A stretch of 64,000 nt of DNA, taken from contig JAUTCR010000056.1 in assembly GCA_030673895.1 (NCBI GenBank), forward strand, positions 1-64,000. The letters run 5' to 3'. Numbering within the stretch: the stretch's first letter is position 1; the number at the start of each line of letters is the position of its first letter. This stretch comes from Verrucomicrobiota bacterium JB023. GTDB taxonomy: Bacteria; Verrucomicrobiota; Verrucomicrobiia; Verrucomicrobiales; Akkermansiaceae. The translations under genes were made by a program, and so were the position numbers. The notes beneath the pieces are model-generated. The model ran no database searches. It saw only the letters and a list, made by a program, of their open reading frames with translations, and had not been told where the DNA came from. Below are positions 6,464-15,703 of this stretch, in pieces.

Positions 6464-8467
6464 ATGAAAAGGCTCTCGCTGACGCTGGCTTTGTCTGCCT
6501 TAGCTTATGGTCCCGTACAGGGCGAAACTATTGCCCGTCAATGGAATGAAGAGAATCTGGCTGCGATCCGGATCGCCTTCCCTGATCCTCCCGTCCATGC
6601 CCGCAACCTCTTCCATGTCTCCGTCGCAATGTATGATGCCTGGGCGGCCTATGATGAGATGGCGGTGGGCTATGTACACCGGGAAGCGGCGAGCCCGGAG
6701 AACGGGATGAGCCTGGAAGACGCGCGCCGGGAGGCTGTCAGCCATGCGGCCTATCGGGTCCTCACCTCACGGTATGTCGATAACCGGCACCCCAAGACCC
6801 CCAGCAGCGCAGGAACGACCGCCCAACTCAGTTTCGATGCCCTCATGGGCGATCTCGGCTACGACATCGCGAACGAGACAGTGACCGGAGACAGCCCCGC
6901 CGCGGTTGGCAATCGAGTGGCGGAGGCGGTGCTGGATTTCGCTGCCAGCGACGGCTCCCGCGAGGCCAATGGCTACAACGACCCGAGCTACTCGCCAGTC
7001 AACGACCCGCTCATCTTCAAAAATACATCCAGCATCTCGATGACGGATCCGAATCGCTGGCAACCTCTCGCCTTCGACTTCCGCGTCACTCAAAATGGCA
7101 TCATTGCCGATAGTGTGCAGACCTTCGTGGGTTCCCACTGGGGAGGAGTCCGGCCTTTCGCGCTTCATCGCGAAAATGATGAGAGCCTTCTCTACTTGGA
7201 TCCTGGCACACCCCCGCTTCTGGGTGGGGAAGATGAGGATGAATTCATCGAGAATAACATCGAGGTCATCCGCTTCAGCAGCTGGCTGGATCCGGATGCC
7301 GGCACCATCATCGATTGCTCACCGGGAAGCATTGGCAATAACACCTTGGGCGAGAATGATGGCACTGGCCATTCAATTAATCCGGTGACTCAGGCCCCCT
7401 ATGCGGTCAACTCGGTCAATCTCGCGGACTTCGGGCGGGTGGTGGCAGAGTTTTGGGCAGACGGCCCCGATTCCGAGACGCCGCCCGGGCACTGGAACTC
7501 GCTTGCCAATGCGGTGGTCGATCATCCTGACTTCGAGCCCCGATTCGGTGGCACCGGCCCCTTGCTTGATGACCTCGAGTGGGACGTCAAAATGTATTTC
7601 GCCCTCAATGCTGCCGTCCACGATGTTGCGGTCGCCGTCTGGGGTTGTAAGCGCCACTACGACTACGTTCGTCCGGTCTGCAGCATCCGCTATCTGGGCT
7701 ATAACAATCTCTTCCCGGAAGTGCCCGGACTCATCGAGACCATCACGGAGGAATCGTCGGCGCCGGGCGAGCGACATGAACATCTGGACTACTACATTGG
7801 CCGTACCGCAATCTATGCCTGGGGCGGCGAAACCGGAGACCCGGAGAATGAGTATGCGGGCTCCGAATGGATGCTGGCCCAGATGTGGATTCCCTATCAG
7901 CGCGATACCTTCGTCACACCGGCCTTCGCTGGATACACCTCAGGTCACAGCGGATTCAGCAGAGCGGCTGCGGAAGTGCTCACCGCGATGACTGGCAGCC
8001 CGTTCTTTCCCGGAGGACTTGCGACGCATACCGTCCCAGCTGGCTCGCTAGAGTTCGAGGCCGGACCTAGCCAGGATGTCACCCTGGAATGGGCGACCTA
8101 CTATGATGCCGCTGACCAAGCGGGGCTTTCCCGCCTCTATGGCGGTATCCACGTGGCAGCGGACGATGGCCCGGGTCGCCTGATTGGAGCAGCTTGTGGT
8201 CAAGATGTCTGGCAACTCGCCAACCAATACTATGATGGCAGTATCCTGGACAAAGCTGTCGGCGTGGAGCTCGCATTCGATGAGGAGGGCCAACCGGTCC
8301 TCAACTGGAATCAGGAACGCGGATTGTTCTATCAGGTTTTTGAATCCAACGACCTCGGTAGCTTCACCGCGGTGGACGCAGCGAGCCGAGCTGGAGAGGA
8401 TGCCGCATCGCTTCAGCTTTCCATCGAAGATCGAAAGTTCTATCAGGTTCGCCAATTGGCTGATTGA
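6464..8467 (+). CDS. vanadium-dependent haloperoxidase / PAP2-like secreted protein
   Basis: About 667 residues from ATG 6464, which gives a clean signal peptide (MKRLSLTLALSALAYGPVQG); an in-frame ATG at 6395 would add an unlikely leader. The C-terminal half carries vanadate/phosphate-binding motifs shared by vanadium haloperoxidases and PAP2 phosphatases: YTSGHSGFSRAAAEVL (about residues 489-504) and RLYGGIHVAADDGPGRLIG (about 553-571), with the R-x5-H and H-x3-D spacing. The N-terminal half (MYDAWAAYDE) matches secreted haloperoxidase-related proteins. A short domain of about 65 residues follows the catalytic part. Whether it oxidises halides or hydrolyses phosphate cannot be told from sequence. 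Confidence 0.8.
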   Translation: MKRLSLTLALSALAYGPVQGETIARQWNEENLAAIRIAFPDPPVHARNLFHVSVAMYDAWAAYDEMAVGYVHREAASPENGMSLEDARREAVSHAAYRVLTSRYVDNRHPKTPSSAGTTAQLSFDALMGDLGYDIANETVTGDSPAAVGNRVAEAVLDFAASDGSREANGYNDPSYSPVNDPLIFKNTSSISMTDPNRWQPLAFDFRVTQNGIIADSVQTFVGSHWGGVRPFALHRENDESLLYLDPGTPPLLGGEDEDEFIENNIEVIRFSSWLDPDAGTIIDCSPGSIGNNTLGENDGTGHSINPVTQAPYAVNSVNLADFGRVVAEFWADGPDSETPPGHWNSLANAVVDHPDFEPRFGGTGPLLDDLEWDVKMYFALNAAVHDVAVAVWGCKRHYDYVRPVCSIRYLGYNNLFPEVPGLIETITEESSAPGERHEHLDYYIGRTAIYAWGGETGDPENEYAGSEWMLAQMWIPYQRDTFVTPAFAGYTSGHSGFSRAAAEVLTAMTGSPFFPGGLATHTVPAGSLEFEAGPSQDVTLEWATYYDAADQAGLSRLYGGIHVAADDGPGRLIGAACGQDVWQLANQYYDGSILDKAVGVELAFDEEGQPVLNWNQERGLFYQVFESNDLGSFTAVDAASRAGEDAASLQLSIEDRKFYQVRQLAD

Positions 8468-8538
8468 GACGGCTGATTGTGTAGAGGTGCGACCGAAGCA
8501 AAGAAGCGTCTATCGACCTATTGAGAGCCTGACCTCTC

Positions 8539-9828
8539 CTAGCGATGATGAGCCGCAGGGAGATTTGGCAATAATTTCTGCAGACCGTCGATCGTCCGGT
8601 CGGTGGCGCCCTTGTGCTGCTCGAGCACTGACTGGGCAGCGGTAGTCATGGTTGCCGCCTTGGCGGTATCGGTAGAGAGGATGCGGAGTTGGGCGCTGAG
8701 CTCGGCTACGGTATTGACCGTAGCGATTCCCTCGACCTCGCGGAGCTGCTCGGCCAAGGGCTCGAAGTTCTCGAGGTGAGGCCCAGCGACCACTGGGACG
8801 CCAGCCGCAATCGCTTCACAAGGATTCTGGCCACCATGGGCGAGGAGGGATTTGCCGACAAAGACGACCCGGGCCTGCGTGGTGAAGGCTGGCATCTCAC
8901 CCGTACTATCGACGACGAGGATGCCCTCTTTCCTCTCGCTGGGATCCATCCGCGAACGGAGCCGGACGGCATGGCCATCCTCTCGGAGCTCTTGCTCGAT
9001 CTCGCCACGCCGCTCCATGTGACGGGGAATGATGACCACCCGGGCCCCTTGCACCTGAGAGGCGGCCTGAGCGAAGAGGCGTTCCTCACCCGGATGGGTT
9101 GACAGGGCCATCAGCACAGGACCTCCGCCGATGGCTGAGAGGAAGGGCCGGGGATCGAAGCGACCTACCACTGGCGTCGTAGTCGCCGGGTCGAACTTGA
9201 TCGAACCGGTGACCGCGATCGTCGCGGGCCTGATCCCGATGGCCGCGAGACGCTCCACGTCATCCTCGACCTGCGCACCCACCCAAGCCAGCGGTTCATA
9301 GGTCTGGCCTAGTAGCGGACGCAATTTTGCCAGTCTTCGCCCTGAACGCGGGGAGAGACGGGCATTGGCCAAGGCGACTGGTATTCCTCTACGTGAAGTC
9401 TCGTAGATGAGATTGGGCCAGACCTCATGCTCGATTAGAACAATCAGCTTGGGTTCATAGCGGTCCAGCATGGCCGACACTGACGCAGGGAAATCCAGGG
9501 GAGCATAGAGGACCTGTAAGTACTCGCCAGCTGAGGCCTTGGCATGGTCGAATCCGGTGGACGTGCCGAGAGCCAAGAGGAAGTGCTGACTGGGATCCCG
9601 CTCATGCCATCTCTGAACCAGCTTGAGGGCGATATTGGCTTCGCCCACGCTCACGGCATGGAGGTAGATGACGCCTTGCGTGGGAGGCGGGCTCTCCGCA
9701 TGATAGAGGGACAGCTTCTCCCAGAGGCGCTGGCTGAGGCCGCCTCGTTTCCGGGTCTTCAAGAGCCAAAAGGGTGCCGCCATGGCGGCGACGCCGGGGA
9801 GCAGAAGGTTGTAGAGATGGCGGAACAA
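8539..9828 (-). CDS. waaA: 3-deoxy-D-manno-octulosonic acid (Kdo) transferase
   Basis: 429 residues of the GT30 family, which adds Kdo to lipid A precursor at the inner face of the cytoplasmic membrane. An N-terminal hydrophobic anchor (residues 7-24) is followed by YLHAVSVGEANIALKLV, containing the catalytic Glu of the SxGE motif. The C-terminal GT-B half shows FVGKSLLAHGGQNPCEAIAAG and VPVVAGPHLENF, the donor-binding region. Length is normal. It is the last gene of a leftward run and starts 27 bp after rsmD. It is the main evidence in the window for an LPS outer membrane. Confidence 0.93.
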   Translation of the reverse strand: MFRHLYNLLLPGVAAMAAPFWLLKTRKRGGLSQRLWEKLSLYHAESPPPTQGVIYLHAVSVGEANIALKLVQRWHERDPSQHFLLALGTSTGFDHAKASAGEYLQVLYAPLDFPASVSAMLDRYEPKLIVLIEHEVWPNLIYETSRRGIPVALANARLSPRSGRRLAKLRPLLGQTYEPLAWVGAQVEDDVERLAAIGIRPATIAVTGSIKFDPATTTPVVGRFDPRPFLSAIGGGPVLMALSTHPGEERLFAQAASQVQGARVVIIPRHMERRGEIEQELREDGHAVRLRSRMDPSERKEGILVVDSTGEMPAFTTQARVVFVGKSLLAHGGQNPCEAIAAGVPVVAGPHLENFEPLAEQLREVEGIATVNTVAELSAQLRILSTDTAKAATMTTAAQSVLEQHKGATDRTIDGLQKLLPNLPAAHHR

Positions 9829-9855
9829 GGGTGAGTGTCGTAATTGTTGGGGATG

Positions 9856-10395
9856 CTACTTCTTTTCTAGTAAAAGGATGGATGTGCTTCCGTAGTTCTT
9901 TCGCTTGATGAGGTTGAAGTGCTCAATCTGGTCAGGCGTAGAGCGTTCGGCCTCCACTTCGAGGAGGAGGAATCCTCCTGATTTCAGCGGGAGCGCTTGC
10001 CGCAAAAGCTGTCCGGCCCAGTCAGGAGCACCATCACGGTAGTAGGGCGGGTCTGCCAGAATGAGATCGACGGGTGGAGCGGATTGGCAGTATTTGAGGG
10101 CATCGCTCGAGACGATTTTTGCCCGGTCCGAGACCTTGGCGAGGGCGAGATTGTCGCGAAGGATCTTCAAGGCGCGGTGATGATTTTCCACGAAGGTGCA
10201 TTTTCGTGCTCCCCGGGAGAGAGCCTCGATGCCGAGTGCTCCCGTACCGGCGAAGAGATCGAGCACGACGGCGTCTTCCACGACGAATTGCAGCATTGAG
10301 AAAATGGCTTCGCGCACCCGATCCGAGGTTGGGCGGGTGATTTCGGCTGGAGCCTTGAGTTTGAGGCCCCGACAGCTGCCGGCAATGATACGCAT
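9856..10395 (-). CDS. rsmD: 16S rRNA (guanine966-N2)-methyltransferase RsmD
   Basis: 179 residues of the RsmD family, which methylates G966 of 16S rRNA. Visible motifs: N-terminal RIIAGSCRGLKLKAP, TRPTSDRVREAIFSML, the SAM-binding loop VLDLFAGTGALGIEALSRGA (residues about 43-62) and the catalytic N6/N2-methylase motif LILADPPYY (about 115-123). The length is typical. It lies 15 bp downstream of the AsmA-like gene and 27 bp upstream of waaA in the same leftward run. Confidence 0.95.
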   Translation of the reverse strand: MRIIAGSCRGLKLKAPAEITRPTSDRVREAIFSMLQFVVEDAVVLDLFAGTGALGIEALSRGARKCTFVENHHRALKILRDNLALAKVSDRAKIVSSDALKYCQSAPPVDLILADPPYYRDGAPDWAGQLLRQALPLKSGGFLLLEVEAERSTPDQIEHFNLIKRKNYGSTSILLLEKK

Positions 10396-10410
10396 GGTTT
10401 AAAGGACGGA

Positions 10411-11886
10411 TTAGGGACTGGGTGGGCGGGGTTCTTCGTTCACTTCCTGGTCACGGAATCGCTCGAGATGCTGGAAGGCGGTAGCGAGAGGAATGAATTC
10501 GCCACGGCGGCCGGTGTCAACAAGCGCCTTGTCCGGCAGTTGTCCTTTGAGGTGCAGGTCGCGGTAATAGCGGTCGGGCGTTTCCAGTGGCTTCATCCAG
10601 TGGCTGGTCCAGCCTTGGGAAAGGAAGCTGCCGATGGCGATATTGGTCATGCGCTCCTCGTAATGGGGTGAGGTGACGAGGCGGAGGACGGCGAGCACGT
10701 GGCCGGTCAGGGCGAGTTGTCCATTGCCGAGGAGTGAGAATTCCTCGGAACGGAGTTCGATGCTGGGGCAGCTCACGATTTGATTGCGGAGAGACAGTCT
10801 CACCCGACCAGAATCGAAGCGGTGGTCGAACTCCCGGAGATGGGAGCCTCCATGGATATCGTATGCCTCACCCGCCAGATCGAATTGCCAAGTATCGACC
10901 CTGGTGAGCTGCCCGGCTGCCGACAAGGCGCAAGCCATCTGCCCAGCCGAGAGGTAGGCCCGGCTCTTGTGGTCGAATTCGATTTCAGGAAGATCCTGCT
11001 GGGGCATGGCCAATTGGAAGCGGAAGGGCAGACCCTTCTGCCGGATACCGAGGTGTCCTCCGAGGCGAGTCTTCACCCCGGCGAGTGCCACCTCCTGCGC
11101 GGGCAGGATCCAGCTCCGCTCCTTCCATTCGAGATCAAGGTGCCCAGCCGGCCAGAGCGGCTTCCCACTCAGGTCAATCGCGGCCCAGGAGAGGGCGACC
11201 GCTGCATCAGGGCCTGCCAAAGGGGCGTCGAAGTTGAGCCCCTTCACCTCGATAGATGGCCCCCGCAGGGAATAGAGCGTCACACCGGCATTGCGGATGC
11301 GGACCCACTTACCCAGCTCCGGGGGAGCTTCGACAGGCTTCTCTTGCGGAGTCGGCTTGGCGGACTCTTTCGGCTTGGCGGGTTTCTTCTTCGGCTTTTT
11401 CGGTTTCGCCTGTGGAGGTGATTTTTCCTTGGCGGGGGGGCGAGCCGGTTGGGCATCGGCCACCGGAGGCGGGGTGAGGGGAGGGGGTTGGCGGGTAACG
11501 AACAGGAGCTCAAGGGGAAGATTGAGCTGGGGAGAGTCCACTTCCACCTCACGAAAGATGGGTTTTCCCTTGAGGGACTCGCCCCAGTAAGGCTCGACTG
11601 AGGTGCGGTCGACCGAGAGGAAGTCCGGCGTCTCCGGGGGCGCTCCTTTGATCCGCGCCTGGAGGCCAGCGAGTTCGAATCCCTTCCAAGGACTCCAAGA
11701 GGCGGAAGCGAGTTGCCAAGAGAGGCCGGGCGTCCGGCGGCCAAGCTGCTTAGCGATAGCCTCCCGGCCCCAGGATGTGCGGAGGGCGAGATTGGAGAGG
11801 AGGAAGAGAAGGGGCACCGCGATGAGCACGGCGATGAGGATGCGGAGGATCCACTTGCCCCATGTCTGCCTCTTGCCCTTGCTCAC
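10411..11886 (-). CDS. AsmA-like envelope protein with Pro/Lys-rich insert
   Basis: 491 residues. A single membrane anchor near residues 10-33 (ILRILIAVLIAVPLLFLLSN) is followed by an AsmA/DUF748-like beginning (LSWQLASASWSPWKGFELAG), in which an anchored protein projects a long beta-rich domain into the periplasm. A low-complexity segment at about residues 132-190 is built of Pro, Lys and Ala (KPKKKPAKPKESAKPT) and may span the wall or bind polyanions. It sits in the run with rsmD and waaA, consistent with an envelope role, possibly lipid transport as proposed for AsmA proteins. The family assignment is by architecture and is not certain. Confidence 0.6.
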   Translation of the reverse strand: MSKGKRQTWGKWILRILIAVLIAVPLLFLLSNLALRTSWGREAIAKQLGRRTPGLSWQLASASWSPWKGFELAGLQARIKGAPPETPDFLSVDRTSVEPYWGESLKGKPIFREVEVDSPQLNLPLELLFVTRQPPPLTPPPVADAQPARPPAKEKSPPQAKPKKPKKKPAKPKESAKPTPQEKPVEAPPELGKWVRIRNAGVTLYSLRGPSIEVKGLNFDAPLAGPDAAVALSWAAIDLSGKPLWPAGHLDLEWKERSWILPAQEVALAGVKTRLGGHLGIRQKGLPFRFQLAMPQQDLPEIEFDHKSRAYLSAGQMACALSAAGQLTRVDTWQFDLAGEAYDIHGGSHLREFDHRFDSGRVRLSLRNQIVSCPSIELRSEEFSLLGNGQLALTGHVLAVLRLVTSPHYEERMTNIAIGSFLSQGWTSHWMKPLETPDRYYRDLHLKGQLPDKALVDTGRRGEFIPLATAFQHLERFRDQEVNEEPRPPSP

Positions 11887-11901
11887 ACGGAGACCATAGG
11901 A

Positions 11902-12618
11902 TCAGGAACGCTTGATGGCGAAGCGAATGATGAGGCTCTTATCAAAGATGCGGGTGCCGGTGGAGGAGACCTCTTGGAGGCGATACACCAAGAGCCCGTA
12001 GGAGCCATCCGCGAGTTTGCCGACGGCAATATTCTCCTTCGTCACGCCGAAGGCATCCTCTTGCTCCAGCTTCCACTCCTTGCCTGTCCAGGCACCGAGG
12101 ATGCTGCGCTTGTCGGCGTTGATGTCTTCAATGCGCTTCATCTCCCCACTCATTGAGCGGAAGACATCTTCCTCCGCATCATAGGCGATGGCGGTCAACT
12201 CGGTGCCGCGACCGGTAACGCGGATCATCCACTTGCCATCAGACTTCTCCTCCAAGCGGAGGATCAGCTCACCCTGGGGAAGCGGCTTGAACTCGCGTGC
12301 ATCCCAGAGCTTCAAGTAGTCCTCATACTCTGCCTTGGTGAGGCCGAGCTTCTCATGGAAGGGAAGGGGGATACCGGGAGCAGCACTTTTGGAATACTCG
12401 GCGAACCACTCTGGATCCGCCTTGGCAGCCTTCTCCACCTTGTCGACGTAAGTCTGGATCTCATCCGGAGGGATGACGACGACGACCTCGCCCTTCACTG
12501 CCACACCCGGGGTGAAGTAATCGGCGAAGACGGCAGGAGCCTTCTTGGCCGCCTCCTGCGCGGCCAGGGAAAATGTCGCGAGGAGCGAGAGGGAGAAAAG
12601 AGCGAGCAGTGATTTCAT
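11902..12618 (-). CDS. secreted hypothetical protein
   Basis: 238 residues from ATG 12618, which begins with a good signal peptide (MKSLLALFSLSLLATFSLAA); upstream in-frame ATGs would add a hydrophilic leader and are less likely. The mature protein is acidic with repeated short motifs (FADYFTPGVAVKGEVVVVIP, KLGLTKAEYEDYLKLWDARE) and no recognised domain. The gene ends 15 bp before the AsmA-like gene, so co-transcription is likely. A periplasmic location follows from the signal peptide; no function is proposed. Confidence 0.7.
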   Translation of the reverse strand: MKSLLALFSLSLLATFSLAAQEAAKKAPAVFADYFTPGVAVKGEVVVVIPPDEIQTYVDKVEKAAKADPEWFAEYSKSAAPGIPLPFHEKLGLTKAEYEDYLKLWDAREFKPLPQGELILRLEEKSDGKWMIRVTGRGTELTAIAYDAEEDVFRSMSGEMKRIEDINADKRSILGAWTGKEWKLEQEDAFGVTKENIAVGKLADGSYGLLVYRLQEVSSTGTRIFDKSLIIRFAIKRS

Positions 12619-12725
12619 AGGGCAAGTGGGGGCGAGCATTCGTTGATCGGAGGGGGATCTCAAGCCCGCGTTTCGCGTATTTCGTTGGTTGATTGGCCGA
12701 ATTGACCGAGAAAAGCGGGGGGAAC

Positions 12726-13724
12726 TTAGGAGAACATCTGGGTCCAGTGGCGATTGTGTTGGCCGAGACCGATTTTGCGGTAATTCGGCCGGAACATGTT
12801 CTTGTGGTGGCCGGGGGAGAAGAACCAGCCTTTGTTCGCCGCCTCCGGCCGGGGAGCGCCCATGTAGATATTCTCCCCGCCACCCCGGGTGCCGGCCTCC
12901 CGCGCACGGTCGGAGGGTGTCTTCTTGCCGGGGATAGGACTCATGTGGGCGAAGAAGTCATGCTCCTCCATGTCCTGGGAATGGCCACGGCCCGCGTCGC
13001 AAAGCTTGGGATCGATGACGAGCGCATTCTGGTCGAGGAGGAGGCGCCACTCATTGACCTCGCGGATTCCCTCGCGCTCAAGGGGGCTGACGCCGCCAGA
13101 CTCCGCGATGCTATCGTTCTTCTCCATGATGCGGAGGCCGGAACGGTCGACATCCGTATGCTCCCTGGCGACCTCCGCTTCGGCAGCCTGGAGACCCTCC
13201 ACCGACCCATTCTCGCCGTAGGAGACAGAAACCTCCATGAGCTCGTCGCGAAAGCGGGCCAGGCCATGAACCAGCTTGTGCTGCTGACGCAAGTCGGCGG
13301 GCGCCTTGGCCATGATGACCGCAGCATCGGGCATCAGGAGCCGACGCAGCTCTTCCATGGCCGGCATGGAGACATCGACTAGCTCCGACTTCATGGCCCC
13401 CTCCGGCAGCTCGCGCACGCGGTGGAACTCCTCGCGCAATTCCCGCACCCGGCGCTTCTTCTCATTGCGATTACTCCCGCTGTAGAGGGAGTCGGCATGA
13501 CGCTGGAAGGCAAGAAGATAGTTGGCGCGCAGGCGCTTCCAACCCGCCTCAAATTCGGCGGAAAACTGCTTCATCTCGGCAACGGGCATCTCGGCGACCG
13601 AATCGACCAGGTCCCCGAAGGGCTTGTCAGCTTCCAGCCGATTCTGGAGAGCGACGACGATCTCGTCACTGGCAGAAGCGACGGCCCATTGCGTGGCGAG
13701 GATGAGGAAGCAGAGAAAGCGCAT
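12726..13724 (-). CDS. secreted CAP (SCP/PR-1) domain protein
   Basis: 332 residues with a short signal peptide (MRFLCFLILATQWAVASA). The N-terminal half is charged and helical. The C-terminal half, from about residue 210, is a CAP domain: EVNEWRLLLDQNALVIDPKL, AGRGHSQDMEEHDFFAHMSP and GENIYMGAPRPEA, ending with SPGHHKNMFRPNYRKIGLGQ. The conserved His of GHSQDM and of SPGHHKNM are present. CAP proteins in bacteria are secreted with mostly unknown ligands. It precedes the secreted protein gene by about 107 bp. Confidence 0.85.
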   Translation of the reverse strand: MRFLCFLILATQWAVASASDEIVVALQNRLEADKPFGDLVDSVAEMPVAEMKQFSAEFEAGWKRLRANYLLAFQRHADSLYSGSNRNEKKRRVRELREEFHRVRELPEGAMKSELVDVSMPAMEELRRLLMPDAAVIMAKAPADLRQQHKLVHGLARFRDELMEVSVSYGENGSVEGLQAAEAEVAREHTDVDRSGLRIMEKNDSIAESGGVSPLEREGIREVNEWRLLLDQNALVIDPKLCDAGRGHSQDMEEHDFFAHMSPIPGKKTPSDRAREAGTRGGGENIYMGAPRPEAANKGWFFSPGHHKNMFRPNYRKIGLGQHNRHWTQMFS

Positions 13725-13759
13725 GCGAGGGGATAAACGACACAGCGGGAGGATTTCTT

Positions 13760-13791
13760 GAAAAAAATCAGGGGCTCGAGATGAGCCCCTG
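13760..13791 (-). terminator. intrinsic terminator of the His-rich protein gene
   Basis: CAGGGGCTC (13769-13777) pairs perfectly with GAGCCCCTG (13783-13791) around a 5-base loop; read on the minus strand the hairpin is followed by a run of T residues (complement of 13760-13768). It lies between the His-rich gene and the CAP-protein gene. Confidence 0.85.
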
Positions 13792-13805
13792 TTTCAAAAG
13801 TCGCC

Positions 13806-14174
13806 TTATCGGCAAGAGCGGCGGTGATGCCGCTGGTGACGCTGATGATGCCTGTCATAGCGCTGGCCGTGGCGGGCAGACACGTGATGACGGGCATGGC
13901 CATGGACGCGGGGATGGATGACCCGATGGGTCACGCGACGGTGATGATGGCAGCGGCAATTCGTGGGCTGACGGTAGTAGTTATAGATTGGGCGATGATA
14001 CCGGTCGTATCCGCGGAAGACGCGCTTCGTGTGGATCGGGCATCCACAGCTGGTGTGGCCACTCACGTAGGTGGTGGTGGCTCCGATATGAAGACGGACC
14101 CCGGCCTCAGCCTTGTTAGGAAGGGCGACCACGCCCGCAAATGCCGCCAGTGCGGTAAGGATAATTTTTCTCAT
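13806..14174 (-). CDS. secreted histidine/arginine-rich small protein
   Basis: 122 residues: signal peptide MRKIILTALAAFAGVVALPN ending near KAEA, then a short region with four cysteines (SCGCPIH, NCRCHHH) and a tail from about residue 75 made mostly of His and Arg (HARHHVSARHGQRYDRHHQR). I count 19 His in the whole protein. Such composition suggests binding of metal ions or polyanions in the periplasm, but this is inference. It has its own terminator. Similar small Tyr/His-rich secreted proteins are, to my knowledge, common in Verrucomicrobiota and uncharacterised. Confidence 0.65.
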   Translation of the reverse strand: MRKIILTALAAFAGVVALPNKAEAGVRLHIGATTTYVSGHTSCGCPIHTKRVFRGYDRYHRPIYNYYRQPTNCRCHHHRRVTHRVIHPRVHGHARHHVSARHGQRYDRHHQRHQRHHRRSCR

Positions 14175-14335
14175 AATCTGAATTTCTTCGGTTGTGGGTT
14201 CCGGGGAGTTGAACGGGGAGGGTCCGGCTCCTATTCAACACATCGTTAAGAAATCGTAAAAACGGGTCCACTCACCTCAAAGCGCTCCCTGGCAGGATCC
14301 CCCCCTTGCCAAGGGGAGAGAGGGCGGGCAGGTTG

Positions 14336-15703
14336 ATGATCGTGAACGAGAACTGGTTGCGATTCCTCCACCGGATTTACTCGCGTTCGGGTCGATGGGG
14401 CTGGAGCGTGACCCGCCGGATCAAGCCCATGGGGTGGGGCATGATGGTGATCGCCCTGATGACCGCCATCCTGGGGACGGATATTCCTCGCTCCGGAGTT
14501 TACATCTACTTCTGCGGCGCAGTCTCGCTGTTGCTCGTGGGTTTTATCTGGTTTTGGTTTCGCCGCGCCCGCCTGGTGGCGGTGCGGCACCTTCCAGCCT
14601 ACGCCAGTGTCGACGAGGAGCTGCGGTATGCGAGCGAAGTGACCAATGTGGGGCGAGCAAAGGCCCGGGCGCTTGAATTAGAGGAATGGTCACCCGACCC
14701 CCGCCCGAGCTGGGAAGAGTTCTCCCGCCAGCCCGAGCCCGGCGAGGAGATGAGAAACATCGTGGACCGGCATCTCCTCTACTATCGCTGGACCTGGCTA
14801 CAGGATCGGAAGCGAGGGTTCGATTCCTTGCCCGGCGAAGTCATTGAGTCCCTGGCACCCGGTGAGTCCCGGCTTGTCACCTTCCACCTCACTCCGCAGC
14901 GCCGGGGGCTCCTCCAGCTCGCTGACCTCCGGGCCCTGCTTCCCGATCCTCTCGGTCTTTTTCAACGTTGCCTGCGCGTGCCCGCGTCGGAGGACCACCT
15001 CATCGTCCTGCCCAAGCGATACCGGCTCGGGGACTTCGTGATGCCCGGCCAAGCCCGCCTCCATCTCGGCGGAGAAGCAGCCGCCAACACGGTGGGTCAA
15101 ACCGGCGATTTCCTGAACCTCCGGGAGTATCGCCCCGGCGATCCCTTCCGCACCGTGGATTGGAAGACCTGGGCGAGAACAGGCAGCCCAGTGGTGCGGG
15201 AGTATGAAGAGAATTTTTTCCCCCGCTATGGATTGATCCTCGATACCTCGGGTCCGGGTGGACCCAAGTTCGAAGAGGCGGTCTCGGTGGCCGCATCATT
15301 CGTGGCCTCCATTGATACACGGGAGTGCTTGCTCGATCTCATGTTCGTCAAGGGCACCGCCATTCGCTCCACCGCCGGACGAGGCGTGGCGAAGCCCGGC
15401 AAACTTCTCCAGACCCTCGCCACGGTGGAGGCGGAAAGCGAAAGCCATTTTGACAGCCTCCTCTCGTTAGTCGGCCGGCACCAGGATGGGCTTACCGCCT
15501 GCCTCGTTGTCTTTCCGGGCTGGAATGATGAGCGAGCCGACTTCTTCAATCGTTTGCAACGCATTGGTCTGGAGATCGAGGCCCTTGCCGTCGCAGGCCC
15601 CGACGATGAGACCTCAGAGCGGCCGGGGCGAGTTCACGTCTTGCGCGTTGGCCATCTTGAGGAAGACTTACAGGCTGCCACCTCCCGCTTCTCCTACTCA
15701 TGA
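14336..15703 (+). CDS. DUF58 domain protein
   Basis: 455 residues from ATG 14336; a purine-rich AAGGGGAGAGAGGGCGGG lies 10-30 bp upstream, supporting this start over the in-frame ATG at 14306. Two membrane segments (about residues 30-46 and 52-70) are followed by the DUF58 region with the signature REYRPGDPFRTVDWKTWART and then a von Willebrand-like fold (YGLILDTSG). DUF58 genes usually accompany a MoxR ATPase and a transglutaminase protein; MoxR is not next to it here. Its stop overlaps the next start (ATGA at 15700), so the two are translationally coupled. Confidence 0.9.
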   Translation: MIVNENWLRFLHRIYSRSGRWGWSVTRRIKPMGWGMMVIALMTAILGTDIPRSGVYIYFCGAVSLLLVGFIWFWFRRARLVAVRHLPAYASVDEELRYASEVTNVGRAKARALELEEWSPDPRPSWEEFSRQPEPGEEMRNIVDRHLLYYRWTWLQDRKRGFDSLPGEVIESLAPGESRLVTFHLTPQRRGLLQLADLRALLPDPLGLFQRCLRVPASEDHLIVLPKRYRLGDFVMPGQARLHLGGEAAANTVGQTGDFLNLREYRPGDPFRTVDWKTWARTGSPVVREYEENFFPRYGLILDTSGPGGPKFEEAVSVAASFVASIDTRECLLDLMFVKGTAIRSTAGRGVAKPGKLLQTLATVEAESESHFDSLLSLVGRHQDGLTACLVVFPGWNDERADFFNRLQRIGLEIEALAVAGPDDETSERPGRVHVLRVGHLEEDLQAATSRFSYS

